A stretch of DNA of 64,000 bases from Candidatus Flexifilum breve (GTDB lineage: Bacteria; Chloroflexota; Anaerolineae; Aggregatilineales; Phototrophicaceae). Under the pieces are notes generated by a model, which was not told the origin of the DNA, did no database searches, and saw nothing but the letters and a program-made list of their open reading frames with translations. How positions within the stretch are numbered: the stretch's first letter is position 1; each line of letters starts with the position of its first letter. Shown here piece by piece: positions 34,401 to 43,791 of the stretch. The DNA lies in assembly GCA_016717205.1 (NCBI GenBank), contig JADKGC010000011.1:1-64000 (forward strand). Reading direction: 5' to 3'. Made by a program: the position numbers and the translations under genes.

Positions 34401-37400
34401 TTCCGCTCACAGGATCGAACAGAATCGTCGCCTCGTCCATCCGATATGCAATGCGGTTATCGGCAGTCCATCCGAGTAAATTCGATCCATCCGGTACCTG
34501 CTGGAGAGTCTCATTAGCGACATCGATCACGAACAGCGCCGTTCGCAACGCGGAATTGGCGTTCGGACCGGGTACCATAAGAAGGGTGCCGATGAACTGT
34601 CCATCGGGCGACCACTTAAAGATGCTGCCTGCTGTCTCCGCGATCACACGGATGTTGCTTCCATCCGCATTCATGACCGCGATATGTCCACCGCTGTGCG
34701 AATAAGCATCACGATGTACAAACGCGATCTGACTTCCATCAGGTGACCACTGGGGTGCTAACGCCCAGAACGATGTGCCGTCGGTCAAAAACCGCAGCCC
34801 GCTGCCGCTTGAATTTACGACCGCGATTCTTTCATTGGAACCCGTCGCATGAAACACAATTTGGTCATTCACAGGTGACCAATCCGGGGACAGGTACTGG
34901 TCGCCCCGTTCGTTGGGCGTGATCCGCGTCGGGTCAAAACCTTCTACTGGGGTGACAATAATCCCGTCATTCACCGATTCTTCAAATACCACCTGTTGAC
35001 TGTCTGGTGACCAATCTAGACTTCCCCTCGGTCTGATCTCATACGGTATGTTCAGCAGATTTCTACCTTCCAGATCGATCACAGTGTCGCCCACTGCCAA
35101 TCGTGTCCCATCCGGTGACCAACGAATGTCCAATAACGTGGTAGAGGTATAGGGAATACTGCGGAGGTTTGTGCCGTCAAGCGAACTGATGAAAAGCGAG
35201 TCGTCGCCACCCAGTCGCCAAAAAGCCACATCAGGCGTAGGTTCTAATGCCGATGCGGCTAAATCTAGCGTCTGTGGAATGCCAAGCACGATCAGACTCG
35301 CCTCTTGCATCACCACCAACAGTCGCCCATCACGACTAAAGGCAACCTGTTGGGCATCTTCGGCAAGAAGCCCGGTCAGATCAACGCGGGTTTCAGTCGA
35401 AAAAATGCGTACGCCATCAGACGCAACTACGACGAGTGAACCATCCGGACTTAACGCCGCCGAATCGCCATACTCGACCACACCTTCACGCACACGCTGA
35501 CCAGTGACTGCACTATACTGCGTGCCGTTACTCATGATGATGAGCCGACCATCAGCCGAAAACTGGAAGTTCTTGTCATTTTCCGACTCAATTTGCGCCA
35601 GCATTTCTCCCGTCGCCACGTCAAACAGGGTCAGTCCTCTCAACCGCATCCCGCCGATACTGCCGCCAGACGCGATGATGCTCCCATCCGGGCTAAGGAT
35701 CACTGTTTCGCCGTTCGCGTTGTCTACGCTTTCGAGCAGCGCGCCCGTATCAGCATCGTACCAACCAGCGGATCGCCCTCCATCTGCCAGCAAAACTCGT
35801 GTTCCGTCAGGGGAAATCTCGACGTTATCGCCGCTTTCAATGATCGCGCTGATCGTTTCCCCCGAATCAAGGTCGATCACTACAGCCCCTACCATATCGC
35901 TTCCGCGAGTCGCAATCACCAACCGTGAATTGCCGGTGTCAAAATCGAAGTCCCACGGCACTCCCCCAACTGACCATGAGTAGCGGCGGCTTTCCCCTGT
36001 CACGAAGTTCGTCACGCGCACACCGCCGTTATCCGCAAAGGCGAACAGTGACCCATCTGGGCTTAATTCAACATGGAACTGCTCTCCAACTTCTGTGACG
36101 GCACTGGATAAAACTACGCCAGTCAGCGTGTCATAGAGCGCGAGCGCCGGATAGTCGCTCAGTCGATCCGTAGCAATACCGAACAGCGTTGCACCATCTG
36201 GGCTGACAGCGATAATGCGACTCCGATAATTGTAGATGTTCGGCTGTGGCACCTCCCATCGAGCAATTGGCTGGCTTTCGTTCACATCAATGAGTGTGAC
36301 ATGCTCTATTTCAGCAACCACCAATGTCTCACCGTTTCTGCCAGCCCAATTCACATGTGACCGCTCAAACGTGAGTTCGCCACCAGACAAATTCGCGCTC
36401 AAGAGCCGCTGTGCAGTAGTACTCTCTCTGGGATCCCATACACCAACCGCGTAGCTGTCTGAACTTCCGCCGTCGAAGAATTCTAGGTTTGCCGTAAATG
36501 CAATTCTGTTATCGACAGGATTGAAGCTAATAGAAATGATTTGGCTGATATTGCTGCTCGATGGTTCAAAACCGGTCAGCATATTCACGACTTCACCGGT
36601 CGCAGCGTCCCACACCACGAGTTGATCCCCCGTAGTGCTGTCCACTCTTTGAACTGCTGCAATAAGACGGCTGTCCGCACTAACAGCAACACCCTCAAAC
36701 CCATCCGGCTGATCCGCAGTTGTTAAGCTGCGAATCTGCTGCCCATCCGCAGCATTCCACAAGTACACTTGATTATCCGACCCCGTACCCACAAGCATTT
36801 GCCCATCGGGGGTGTAGGCAATCGATGCCAGTGAACCTTCTGCATTGACTTCCCACAACAGTCCGCCTGTCAAAACGTCCCAAGTCAGCATTGTGCCGCT
36901 TGATGTCACCGCCGTAACCCGACTGGAGGTAGGGTCAAAGGCAATTGAACTGAGTTGTCCCTCTACAGGCAGTACAAGCTGGCGGTCGAGCGCGCCGGGC
37001 TGGACGAGGACAAGACCTTGAGGGCTGATATAGGCAATCCAATTTCCATCCGGCGACCACGCGGCAGGATGTCCTTTTATATCGCTGTCTTCCAACCACG
37101 TCAGCGGTGTCGTTCCGCCGTAGAAGGTGACGGGACGGATGTTGTCTGCATTTTCCTGCGAGATGATGGGCGCGTCTGGCGGTATCAAAAAGGGCGGAAT
37201 ATCCTCAATACGCACCGTATAATCGACAGGATCGGGGAAAACCTCATTCTGGGGCGATTCGGGATTTCCAACGTCTGGCGGAGAACCTTCATCATTCGTG
37301 TTGAGCGAGATCGGCTGCGGGTCAATCGCGTAATTCATCGTCGCTGCGATGGTCAGGCTCAGGTCAAAGAACTGCTCCCACTCGTCAAGGTTCGTATAGG

Positions 37401-38937
37401 TAATCATGAAGGCTGTCATACCTTCACCCAGTTCAAGCGCGATGAAAATGCGCGTGAAGCTTGTCCCTGGCACACGCTGAACGAGATATGCCGCTCGTTT
37501 TCCACCAAGATCGACCGCGACGGGTCCTTCGAGAAGCGCCTCAGGATCATCATTTGCTATGGCGATCACATCGATAGGTGCGGCATCGGCGCTGACATTC
37601 GGATTGAGCGTCTCGGTGGGATATGCAGCCACATACACGCGCACTTCACCGGAAACAAGTTCAAGTTGAGCATTCGGATTCGGCGGGGGTACCCACAGCG
37701 CCGGAAACGCTGAGTTGGACATATAGAACTCATAGCGGCGCGGGCTGAGGAAACCCGATCCGTCGGTGAATGCGACTTCACGAGCGTCCCAACTTTCAGG
37801 AATGCTGACCGCAATCCCATGATAATCCTGACGCAGCCCCGTTACCCACGTTTGAGTCAGCTCGTCGTCAATGTCGTAGCCCACTAGCGCGACCAGCGCA
37901 TCGAGATAATCGAGGAAGCGCGGATCGTCATTTTCGCCCAACCGCACATATTGGCGCAGCGCTTCGAGCGCTTCTGCCCATCTGCCGAGGTGCGTGTATG
38001 CGCTGCCGAGCGCGAAGTAGTAGAGCGGGTTGCGCGGTTCGAGCGCCAGCGCCGCGAGGTAGTCGTCGATCGCCGCTTCATACCCCGCTTGCGTATCCGG
38101 CAGATAGGTATGAGCATTGCCCCGTACATAGTAGTACAGCGCGGACGGCGGATCGACCAGCGTAATCGCCCGGTTGTACTCGGCAATTGCGGAGTTCCAC
38201 TCGCCAAGTCCTGCGTAGATATTCCCTCTGTAATAGCGCACGACTGCCGCCGCGCGCGGAGCAAGCGGCTCTGCAACACTTGCCGCTTGCTCGAATTGGA
38301 TGAGTGCGGTGTCTGTGGTGCCGTTATTGTAAGCGACCAGTCCAGCCCGAACATGCTCATTGATTACACGCGCATATTCATCTTGGAATGCCGGATTATT
38401 CAGTTCGAAGCCCGCAGCGACTGCGGTTTCTACGCTTGACTCGCTCCCGGTTTGACAGGCGAGCAACCGCATTGAGGCAACCGTCTGGGCAATGTCTGCC
38501 GCCGCCGCTCTTCCTCTCCACAATTCCAATGACGACTGCGCTTCACCTAAGCGTTCTTGAGCACGTTCGCGGTTCTCGCGGTAACGGTCGGCAAGATAAG
38601 CAAAGGTAAATCTACATCCGAATGCCTGCATTCCTACAAATATCTTACACGTTTGGGGCAGGATTGTTTGGACAACAAACTGATCGACTTCATCTCCAAC
38701 ACGTGGGTTTGCCAGCACAGTTTCCCATGACCATACGTCGTCAACGCTGAGTCGGTAACTAAGATTTGCATGGTTCAAGGTCGCATCAGCGGCGCGAAAG
38801 ATTTGCAGTTCTTCTTCGCAGTCTGGGGAAGTTTCGTCCTGCGCTTGCAGCCCCCCGACAATAAGAAAAAGCCCGACAATGACGAGCATGTTGAGGAGAA
38901 ATCTCCGAGTCAAAGCACAACCCTTTCCACCGCTCAC
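31456..38937 (-). CDS. Giant exported TPR / multi-propeller / SH3 protein
   Basis: 2,493 residues. After a signal peptide (MLVIVGLFLIVGGLQAQ) come a helical region, TPRs (about 185-350) and an unassigned domain (350-560). Then follow: a WD40-like propeller region (about 600-1210), a TolB-like region (about 1235-1515; SPDGTRLAVG, WSPDSQQVVF), a Pro/Thr linker (about 1540-1565), TPR-like helices (about 1580-1780), a second TolB-like propeller (about 1810-2145), a Pro/Thr linker (about 2180-2235) and three bacterial SH3 domains (about 2235-2486). SH3 modules suggest binding to the cell wall. No enzyme motif found. Start is GTG 38937 (GAAGG upstream) or TTG 38913. Confidence 0.85.
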   Translation of the reverse strand: MSGGKGCALTRRFLLNMLVIVGLFLIVGGLQAQDETSPDCEEELQIFRAADATLNHANLSYRLSVDDVWSWETVLANPRVGDEVDQFVVQTILPQTCKIFVGMQAFGCRFTFAYLADRYRENRERAQERLGEAQSSLELWRGRAAAADIAQTVASMRLLACQTGSESSVETAVAAGFELNNPAFQDEYARVINEHVRAGLVAYNNGTTDTALIQFEQAASVAEPLAPRAAAVVRYYRGNIYAGLGEWNSAIAEYNRAITLVDPPSALYYYVRGNAHTYLPDTQAGYEAAIDDYLAALALEPRNPLYYFALGSAYTHLGRWAEALEALRQYVRLGENDDPRFLDYLDALVALVGYDIDDELTQTWVTGLRQDYHGIAVSIPESWDAREVAFTDGSGFLSPRRYEFYMSNSAFPALWVPPPNPNAQLELVSGEVRVYVAAYPTETLNPNVSADAAPIDVIAIANDDPEALLEGPVAVDLGGKRAAYLVQRVPGTSFTRIFIALELGEGMTAFMITYTNLDEWEQFFDLSLTIAATMNYAIDPQPISLNTNDEGSPPDVGNPESPQNEVFPDPVDYTVRIEDIPPFLIPPDAPIISQENADNIRPVTFYGGTTPLTWLEDSDIKGHPAAWSPDGNWIAYISPQGLVLVQPGALDRQLVLPVEGQLSSIAFDPTSSRVTAVTSSGTMLTWDVLTGGLLWEVNAEGSLASIAYTPDGQMLVGTGSDNQVYLWNAADGQQIRSLTTADQPDGFEGVAVSADSRLIAAVQRVDSTTGDQLVVWDAATGEVVNMLTGFEPSSSNISQIISISFNPVDNRIAFTANLEFFDGGSSDSYAVGVWDPRESTTAQRLLSANLSGGELTFERSHVNWAGRNGETLVVAEIEHVTLIDVNESQPIARWEVPQPNIYNYRSRIIAVSPDGATLFGIATDRLSDYPALALYDTLTGVVLSSAVTEVGEQFHVELSPDGSLFAFADNGGVRVTNFVTGESRRYSWSVGGVPWDFDFDTGNSRLVIATRGSDMVGAVVIDLDSGETISAIIESGDNVEISPDGTRVLLADGGRSAGWYDADTGALLESVDNANGETVILSPDGSIIASGGSIGGMRLRGLTLFDVATGEMLAQIESENDKNFQFSADGRLIIMSNGTQYSAVTGQRVREGVVEYGDSAALSPDGSLVVVASDGVRIFSTETRVDLTGLLAEDAQQVAFSRDGRLLVVMQEASLIVLGIPQTLDLAASALEPTPDVAFWRLGGDDSLFISSLDGTNLRSIPYTSTTLLDIRWSPDGTRLAVGDTVIDLEGRNLLNIPYEIRPRGSLDWSPDSQQVVFEESVNDGIIVTPVEGFDPTRITPNERGDQYLSPDWSPVNDQIVFHATGSNERIAVVNSSGSGLRFLTDGTSFWALAPQWSPDGSQIAFVHRDAYSHSGGHIAVMNADGSNIRVIAETAGSIFKWSPDGQFIGTLLMVPGPNANSALRTALFVIDVANETLQQVPDGSNLLGWTADNRIAYRMDEATILFDPVSGTEERFPVDRAFGSSFYVPPSEAGGAGTDIQPTLTAMPTLTPTQTPTEVAATPTSIPEVLYPFDPGVPPLIDPNVTCSSRDLLTLFNTAFDAYNAEDWQTAVDNYSCVVADGREPQGYTNFQSGARYNLFSAFANCSFEYAHTERNEQAIQCGARAYFNIDASEPIRRDFRLYLVAALQYSDDASRGIDWETYARNGHILLHIAEEEGGVINDPLTYERLCVAYDELGLTEAARYFCTEAIAIAGWETYAEPWFYDGSAQAFLDRVNRYLDVSGSVPTPTAQPPSSGGTGAGGVPIFIAQLCPIISDDSAIGSQMIIINPDGSQTLSTISGAIISQEHHFLAVYDDRDPVNLTALSGVDYRQDFTPVISRDGQRVAFTSGGRLSVMGIDGSSRQSFDFGVDHFEWMPNSQDIVFANVGDSRIGVVNVETGEIVAEQTGLNFPEDGDFLSVEQDGSIVVVSGGNLNLYSAELTDETQLTTLSDAVASTVAFSPDGQTIAFVARTFNSSAFADVFLIQRDGSNLRNLTNAAVSLGTIYADLRWSSDGDSLLIDDAFGTYLSDAVTGSVSDLSETAGDAYWLPDGSGMLATVYRTSVQTEDGFFRQNVVDVYTLNANGSNPQILLQGICGELSVNPLYQGMPSVSEVRDVSVQPGATASPVPDTTLSPSVTPVPTLTSSVTLVPVATWTPSVTPTPSLTPPPTNTPPPTETPTASATPVTCPGTLTSRLIVGQTARVIVEGGNTANRIRSQATASAGQVGSIPPGDEFAVIDGPICADGYAWWMVDYDGLIGWTAEGDAARYWLEPLGGAPVIVPTAPPMGVLYVGGQATVFTADEGLKLRDATNTNSNILENMPSGIVVTLLEGPVSANGYVWWRVLSPSGREGWSVESADGIETLIPVDVTGAATGGTAVCSAITTPGDTNLRRGPGTSFEIAGVVGGGLEYTVIGQAINQSGFTWYQFENNLWARQDVVELQGDCTSIPMVR

Positions 38938-39288
38938 AGGCGACCTTCAATGCAATCCTTGGTTACGTTTAGAAGTCAACAGACACCCCTTTGCCAAAAC
39001 GACAAACGAGCAAGGCGCAGAACGTCGCCACGAGACCGGAAAGCTGATCAATATTCAATTAGAACAAAACGAAAAGCTCGCTTCATTGTATGCTGAAAAA
39101 CAAAATTCAGCGCAAGATTTTCAGTTAAGCTTGACTTAACAAAATGGAAGGTGAACTGAAGTAATATACGGCTAAATACCGCGCAGCTGCGTACTGTGCC
39201 GCCTGCTAAGGCTGAATGGTGGGTGTCCCTCGCGTCATAGACTCCCTGCGGAGCGGTAGTGCGAGGGAAACAGCGATAGGTCTGTCCT
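38938..39288. other. Gene-free region upstream of the giant gene
   Basis: About 350 bp between two minus-strand genes. It should hold the promoter of the giant gene. One inverted repeat is visible: TCCCTCGC at 39225-39232 and GCGAGGGA at 39261-39268. The plus-strand frame at 38879-39139 has no recognised feature and no good ribosome binding site. The right part continues into the iteron-like repeats. Confidence 0.45.
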
Positions 39289-39520
39289 CACTGTCACCGC
39301 TGTCATCGGTTGCAGATCTTCAGTTTGTGTGCCGCTTTAGGGGGTGGAGTTATTTTCTGGAATCGTGGCGAAATTCATTTTCAAATGTGGTGACATGGTG
39401 ACAGCGATGACACCCCCGCATGAAGAGAGGTCATCACTGTCACCGGAGTCATCAGATCAAGAATCATGCTTGAACAGCGGCTCGATAGGGTTTATGCGTC
39501 TCAGCGTCACCGCTGTCCTC
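39289..39520. repeat. Iteron-like repeats beside the replication gene
   Basis: Four copies of a 17-20 bp motif of the type CACTGTCACCGCTGTCATC: 39289-39308 (plus), 39397-39411 (inverted, GGTGACAGCGATGAC), 39435-39454 (plus, one half changed) and 39504-39520 (plus, GCGTCACCGCTGTCCTC). The last lies inside the 3' end of the primase-helicase gene. Repeats next to a rep gene are typical of plasmid origins, where the initiator binds. Initiator binding is inferred. Confidence 0.6.
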
Positions 39521-42403
39521 GGTGTCACCGTCGAACATTTCGCGTTTTAAGCACCAGACCCACGCCCTGTTTCCCAGTAGGCGCTTCTGGATAGTCAGCC
39601 GTCCATCGGCGGTATTGGGGAGCAGCCACCCATCCTCGCGCAGTTGGTCGCCAATGGATTTGGTCGTGAAATTGAGCGACTGCGTGGGTTTGACCTCGCG
39701 CAGCGAGATTTCCGGCAGCAGATAGATGAAGCGTCGATCCTGATAGCCGATGATCGGCACACCGGGTTTCACCTCCTCGTCAATGTCGAGATCGACGATG
39801 CGTACATCACCGCTGGCGAGCAGCTGCCCCAACGTGTCGATGAACACTTGACCCGCTCGCTCCTCCTGAACGGCTTTCGCCGTCTGCACGATGCTGTCCT
39901 GCCATGCGGGCAGCCTGTCGTCCGCATCGCGTTCCTCCAAGAATTGGCGCAGCAAGCGGTAGACGGTGATCAGCGTCGCCCAGTTGCCAATAACGCGCCC
40001 GCTATTCGCCTGCCTGCCGAGCTGCGCGGTCAGTTTGTCGCGGTAACCTTTGACGCTCAATTCATACTCGTGTGCCAGATGACTTTGCAGCGTACCTGCC
40101 TCGACCTGTGCCGCGATCCAGCGGGCAAAATGTGCGGTGAAACCGGGCAACACCGACCGATACGCCTCCGCCAGTGCCAACCGTTTTCCACCCGGATCAC
40201 GCTTCTCCCACGGCGGGATTTCGAGGACGAGCATACGCGCCAAAATCGAGGCTTCCCCTTCGATGGTCGTCTCGCCCGTCGAGAGAAGCAGACCACGACA
40301 CGGGCGATCCTGCCGCACCTTCGAGTCCTTCGTCAGTCTGCCGCGCCCCATCCCGCGTGAGTAAGCGTGCAAGAAGCGGGTGAAAGTCTTTTCATCGGAG
40401 TAGCACGGCTTCCAGTCATCCACCCAGAACAGCGCAGCCGCCAGCGCGTAGCCTAAGACCTCGACCGTATTCACCGTATCGCCCCACTGCGCGGGCGGCG
40501 TGTCGCGGCTGAACTGCCCGTAAAAGCTGGTCATCAGCGCCGCGATCTCGCTCTTGCCGCTGCCAGTCGTGCCCACCAGGTGCAGCGCCGGACGCATCGC
40601 TGCCGGGGGAAAGAAACGCTGCACGAGCGGGAGCAGCGCAAAAGCGGTCAACGCGCTCGCCATGTGCGGCGGAAACACCGCGACCGCCGCGTTGAAGGCG
40701 GCGAGGCTGTCCTCCCATGGAGCATCGACCAAGCCGTAGCCGTTCAGACGGTTTTCGAGTTCGACTTCCGGTGGCTCTGACAGCGCGCCCGCTGCGCTGA
40801 TACTCATCCCCGGCGTGAGAAATGCCCGCTTCCCTTCGTGTTCTGCCCAACCAAAAAAACGATAGGTGGTCTTACGCGGAATCGTCCCCGACAGGCTCTG
40901 AATGGCGTGCGGCAGGTGGCGGTGCATGGCAGGATAAACCGTGAAAATACCGCTCGCCCGCCCCGTAATGAAACGCCCGAAACCGTTCGCATCACCGAAC
41001 AGTTCGCCGGGGATGTCGAGCGTGGTCGTGTGCATCGGATGCTGCACCTGCGTGCGCATAATATGTTCTTCCTGCCCGTCGTCATCGACCCGCGTGATCC
41101 ACTCGACGATGCGCCCTGTCCAATCGGTGACGGGCTGGCGGACTAATCCACGCTCCGTCATCTTCTCGTAGACGATACCCGTTTCAGTTTCCAGATAGCG
41201 CCCGGCAGCCGATAGTGATTCTGCTGATTGATTACGATGCGCTTCCCGGCGTGCCTGCTGGTACATCTGATTCAGGTCTTGCACACGGAAGGTATCACCG
41301 GCGATGGCACGAAGCTGCTTGCGCGTCTCCGCCCACGCCAACGGGTCGAGCATCGCGCACGCTTTGACGGCGGCGCGGATTTCGTCCACCGTCGGACGCG
41401 TCTTATCACCGCCGCGCTGGCCGTAGCGGCTGACAAGCTGCTCCACTTGATCACGCGGATTCGGAAGCGGATCACGCGGCGGGCGGCTGAAGGCGCTCTT
41501 GATAGTTGCCACTGCCTCGCGTTCGCTGCATCCATCCGCAACGTAGCGCGGGACAAGCTGTGCCTCTGCTTCTGACTGCGAATGCCCGGCATCGCGCAAT
41601 TGGCACGCGGCTTGAAACAGTTCGGTGTTCCGATTGCCCTCCGTCGCGCCCGCTGCGATGTAGTCCTCAGTACGCTTGGGGAGCGGGTGCTGCCTGTTCC
41701 CGTTGACCGTGACAACATTCAAGCTGCCGATCCGCTCGACCTGCGGTTGGCTCTCCAACCAGGCGAATTCAGTGAGCGGATAGCGACGATCCGGGTGCAG
41801 TTCGAGCAATGTCACGATCACGCCACTCCGATTAGGCTTAGTGTTTACGCTGTTAGGCAACCTCATCACGGAAGCGACCGACTTGACATATTGCGGATCG
41901 CCGCCTAGCGCGCTGAACAGTCCGCGCAGGATACCTGCTGCCTGTTTTCGGCTGTTCTCATCGAGCATCACCGGTTCGGAAAGCAGCCAGTAGGCGTGCA
42001 AGCCGCCGCCGCTGTCGATGATCGCCGAAGGTGGCGAATCGAAAGCGTGCAGCTTCTCCAACGCTGCCGTTCGGCGCGTAGCAATGTCGTCGCAGTCAAG
42101 ATCGACCCAAAATGCGGGCAGCAGCGCCGCCGCTTCGGCTTTGCCCTGCTTCTGTGAACGCAAACACGGCGCGAAATACAGCCCATAGCCACCCTCACGA
42201 TTTAAGGCGGTTCCGCGATTGAGCGCATTGGTCAGCGTACGCTTGTCCCCAACTTTGCTCCAGAAGGAGCGCGCATCACCGCTGGTCGGGTGGATGCAGC
42301 GCAGTTCAAAATACAGGTCGTCCGGTGCGCCGCTGTACAGGGCGCGGAGAAAATCACGCCACTCCGGTCTGTTGCCGGAGGCGTCAGTTTGTGCGATACT
42401 CAT
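39464..42403 (-). CDS. Plasmid/phage-type primase-helicase (replication protein)
   Basis: 979 residues from ATG 42403, with AAAGGA 6 nt upstream; the frame opens earlier, at 42442. The N-terminal part is an archaeo-eukaryotic primase domain: metal motif FWVDLDCDD and IDSGGGLHAYWLLSEP. A middle helical region follows. The C-terminal half is a DUF927-like or VirE-like ATPase with Walker A HLVGTTGSGKSEIAALM (near residue 620) and FWVDDWKP as a Walker B-like site. It would prime and unwind DNA for replication of the excised element. Iteron-like repeats at its 3' end support a role as initiator. Confidence 0.85.
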   Translation of the reverse strand: MSIAQTDASGNRPEWRDFLRALYSGAPDDLYFELRCIHPTSGDARSFWSKVGDKRTLTNALNRGTALNREGGYGLYFAPCLRSQKQGKAEAAALLPAFWVDLDCDDIATRRTAALEKLHAFDSPPSAIIDSGGGLHAYWLLSEPVMLDENSRKQAAGILRGLFSALGGDPQYVKSVASVMRLPNSVNTKPNRSGVIVTLLELHPDRRYPLTEFAWLESQPQVERIGSLNVVTVNGNRQHPLPKRTEDYIAAGATEGNRNTELFQAACQLRDAGHSQSEAEAQLVPRYVADGCSEREAVATIKSAFSRPPRDPLPNPRDQVEQLVSRYGQRGGDKTRPTVDEIRAAVKACAMLDPLAWAETRKQLRAIAGDTFRVQDLNQMYQQARREAHRNQSAESLSAAGRYLETETGIVYEKMTERGLVRQPVTDWTGRIVEWITRVDDDGQEEHIMRTQVQHPMHTTTLDIPGELFGDANGFGRFITGRASGIFTVYPAMHRHLPHAIQSLSGTIPRKTTYRFFGWAEHEGKRAFLTPGMSISAAGALSEPPEVELENRLNGYGLVDAPWEDSLAAFNAAVAVFPPHMASALTAFALLPLVQRFFPPAAMRPALHLVGTTGSGKSEIAALMTSFYGQFSRDTPPAQWGDTVNTVEVLGYALAAALFWVDDWKPCYSDEKTFTRFLHAYSRGMGRGRLTKDSKVRQDRPCRGLLLSTGETTIEGEASILARMLVLEIPPWEKRDPGGKRLALAEAYRSVLPGFTAHFARWIAAQVEAGTLQSHLAHEYELSVKGYRDKLTAQLGRQANSGRVIGNWATLITVYRLLRQFLEERDADDRLPAWQDSIVQTAKAVQEERAGQVFIDTLGQLLASGDVRIVDLDIDEEVKPGVPIIGYQDRRFIYLLPEISLREVKPTQSLNFTTKSIGDQLREDGWLLPNTADGRLTIQKRLLGNRAWVWCLKREMFDGDTEDSGDAETHKPYRAAVQA

Positions 42404-42421
42404 ATTCATTCCTTTTATGTG

Positions 42422-42477
42422 ACACAGGGGTTTGCAGCGCACTCGTTTGGCGACAGGAGCGCTTCATTCCCCTGTGT
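42422..42477 (-). promoter_or_regulatory. Leader hairpin before the primase-helicase gene
   Basis: ACACAGGGG (42422-42430) and its exact inverse CCCCTGTGT (42469-42477) enclose a 38-nt loop containing further GCGC pairs. The stem ends 19 nt before the start codon and just after the relaxase gene region on the same strand. There is no T tract, so a role in translation, RNA stability or protein binding is more likely than termination. Confidence 0.5.
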
Positions 42478-42486
42478 GCATGTCGG

Positions 42487-43485
42487 CTAAAAGTCGATAT
42501 CGATATCCAAGTCTGGTTCGCGGCTCGGCGGCGAGAAATCCAACCGTCGCACATCGGCGAAGAAGGCTTCCCGCTCTGCCCCACTCATCTCGTTGATACC
42601 GTCGGCAAGCTGACACAGCGCCGCGAAATCCCCGCCGATTTCACTGTGCAAGAGTCGCGCCAGCAGTTCTGACTCGTCGTGCTTCAACCCGCCGATCAAC
42701 GGGCGAAATTCCACACCGTCATCTTCGACCGTCCGGTAGTAGCCCGTCGCGCTCGTCCGCTCATCCGTCCGCCGCGATCCCACCCAGAAATTGATCGCCC
42801 CGTCATCCGACTCGAATGTGCCGTGAGCGGGCTGCACCGTGATCGCCAACTGCGCCTCGCGTACTGCTGCCAGATTGTCGTAGCGTCGTTCCCAGTCGGG
42901 ACCGACGTAGCGATCCATTTGGTCGGCAACCTGCTGTTCGGTCAGGTCGTGCATCATGGCGATGTGATCAACGCTTTTGTTCCGGTTGAAATACAGCGGA
43001 ACACGCTCGCCTAGCCCATCGTCGTAGTACGTTCCCGGCAGCACAACATGCGTGTGCGGATCATGCCGTCCCGGTGACTGCGGATCATCGGTCTGACGAT
43101 GGTGGAGTACATAGCTCCACTCCACGCCCGTATCAATGCCACGCTGCTCGAAGAAGGCTTCCGTCGTCTGAACGGTGAGTTCGCGGACGAACTGCTCCCG
43201 CCGCTCCGGCGCGACCATCGCGATCAGGTCGGGATTGACGTTGTAGACGAGGCTGAACAGCAGCACATGCTGGCTTTGCAGCGCCTCGCAGCGTGCCGCG
43301 ATCTCCGCGACTGAACCGCCCATGCCGTGATCCTCCCAACGTTCCCGCCCGGCGGCGTAGCGCGCTGCCCCGTCGCGGCTCTCGCGGTAGGTCAGGTAGC
43401 GCAGCAGCCCTTTCGCCCGCCTCGCCTCGTTCGCGGTCGGCTTCTTGTACTGGACGTTGGCGACACACATCTGCTTGCGATCCAT
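42487..43485 (-). CDS. Relaxase-like mobilization protein
   Basis: 332 residues. The segment HHRQTDDPQS..RHDPHTHVVLPG has the clustered histidines (HxxxD..HDPHTH) expected for the metal-binding motif III of conjugative relaxases. The N terminus contains several Tyr (VQYKKP, LRYLTYRES) that could be the nicking residue. Relaxases cut one strand at oriT and pilot the DNA during transfer. It is preceded by a ribbon-helix-helix protein gene with a 3-nt gap, like the mobC-mobA order of mobilizable plasmids. The exact MOB class cannot be told; the C terminus ends in an acidic DLDIDIDF tail. Confidence 0.72.
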   Translation of the reverse strand: MDRKQMCVANVQYKKPTANEARRAKGLLRYLTYRESRDGAARYAAGRERWEDHGMGGSVAEIAARCEALQSQHVLLFSLVYNVNPDLIAMVAPERREQFVRELTVQTTEAFFEQRGIDTGVEWSYVLHHRQTDDPQSPGRHDPHTHVVLPGTYYDDGLGERVPLYFNRNKSVDHIAMMHDLTEQQVADQMDRYVGPDWERRYDNLAAVREAQLAITVQPAHGTFESDDGAINFWVGSRRTDERTSATGYYRTVEDDGVEFRPLIGGLKHDESELLARLLHSEIGGDFAALCQLADGINEMSGAEREAFFADVRRLDFSPPSREPDLDIDIDF

Positions 43486-43488
43486 CGG

Positions 43489-43791
43489 CTACCCTCCCGT
43501 CCGGCGGCGCGTCACACTCTCGACAAACGCGGCGAACTGCGCCCGCAAGTCCTCGATCTTCGCGTCAAGCGCGTCGATCTTGCCTTCGAGGTCTTTGGCA
43601 ATCGCCTTGCGCGACCCAACCAGATCGGGCTGGTGTTGAAGGTAGAAGCCGACCGCCTCGCGCACGAGCGCGGCGCGGTTGGTCGTGTCGCCCTTACGGC
43701 TGCGTGTCCGGTTGAGTTCGTCCAGCTTACTCGCCTGATCGGGCGTGAACCCGACGGTGAAGCGGATTTTGTTCTTGTTCCTGCTTTTCAT
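43489..43791 (-). CDS. Ribbon-helix-helix relaxosome-type accessory protein
   Basis: 100 residues. The N terminus (KIRFTVGFTPDQASKLDELNRTR) and the helix TTNRAALVREAVGFYL form a ribbon-helix-helix DNA-binding fold. Residues about 60-92 are a coiled coil (KDLEGKIDALDAKIEDLRAQF). Proteins of this kind (MobC, NikA-like) bind oriT and recruit the relaxase. Its start overlaps the stop of the HU-like gene (ATGA) and its stop is 3 nt before the relaxase, so the three are one operon. An alternative is a plain RHH repressor. Confidence 0.72.
   Translation of the reverse strand: MKSRNKNKIRFTVGFTPDQASKLDELNRTRSRKGDTTNRAALVREAVGFYLQHQPDLVGSRKAIAKDLEGKIDALDAKIEDLRAQFAAFVESVTRRRTGG

Noticed and set aside
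38879..39139. 86-codon plus-strand frame near the start of the giant gene
   Set aside because: It overlaps the 5' end of the giant gene on the other strand and has no recognisable feature.
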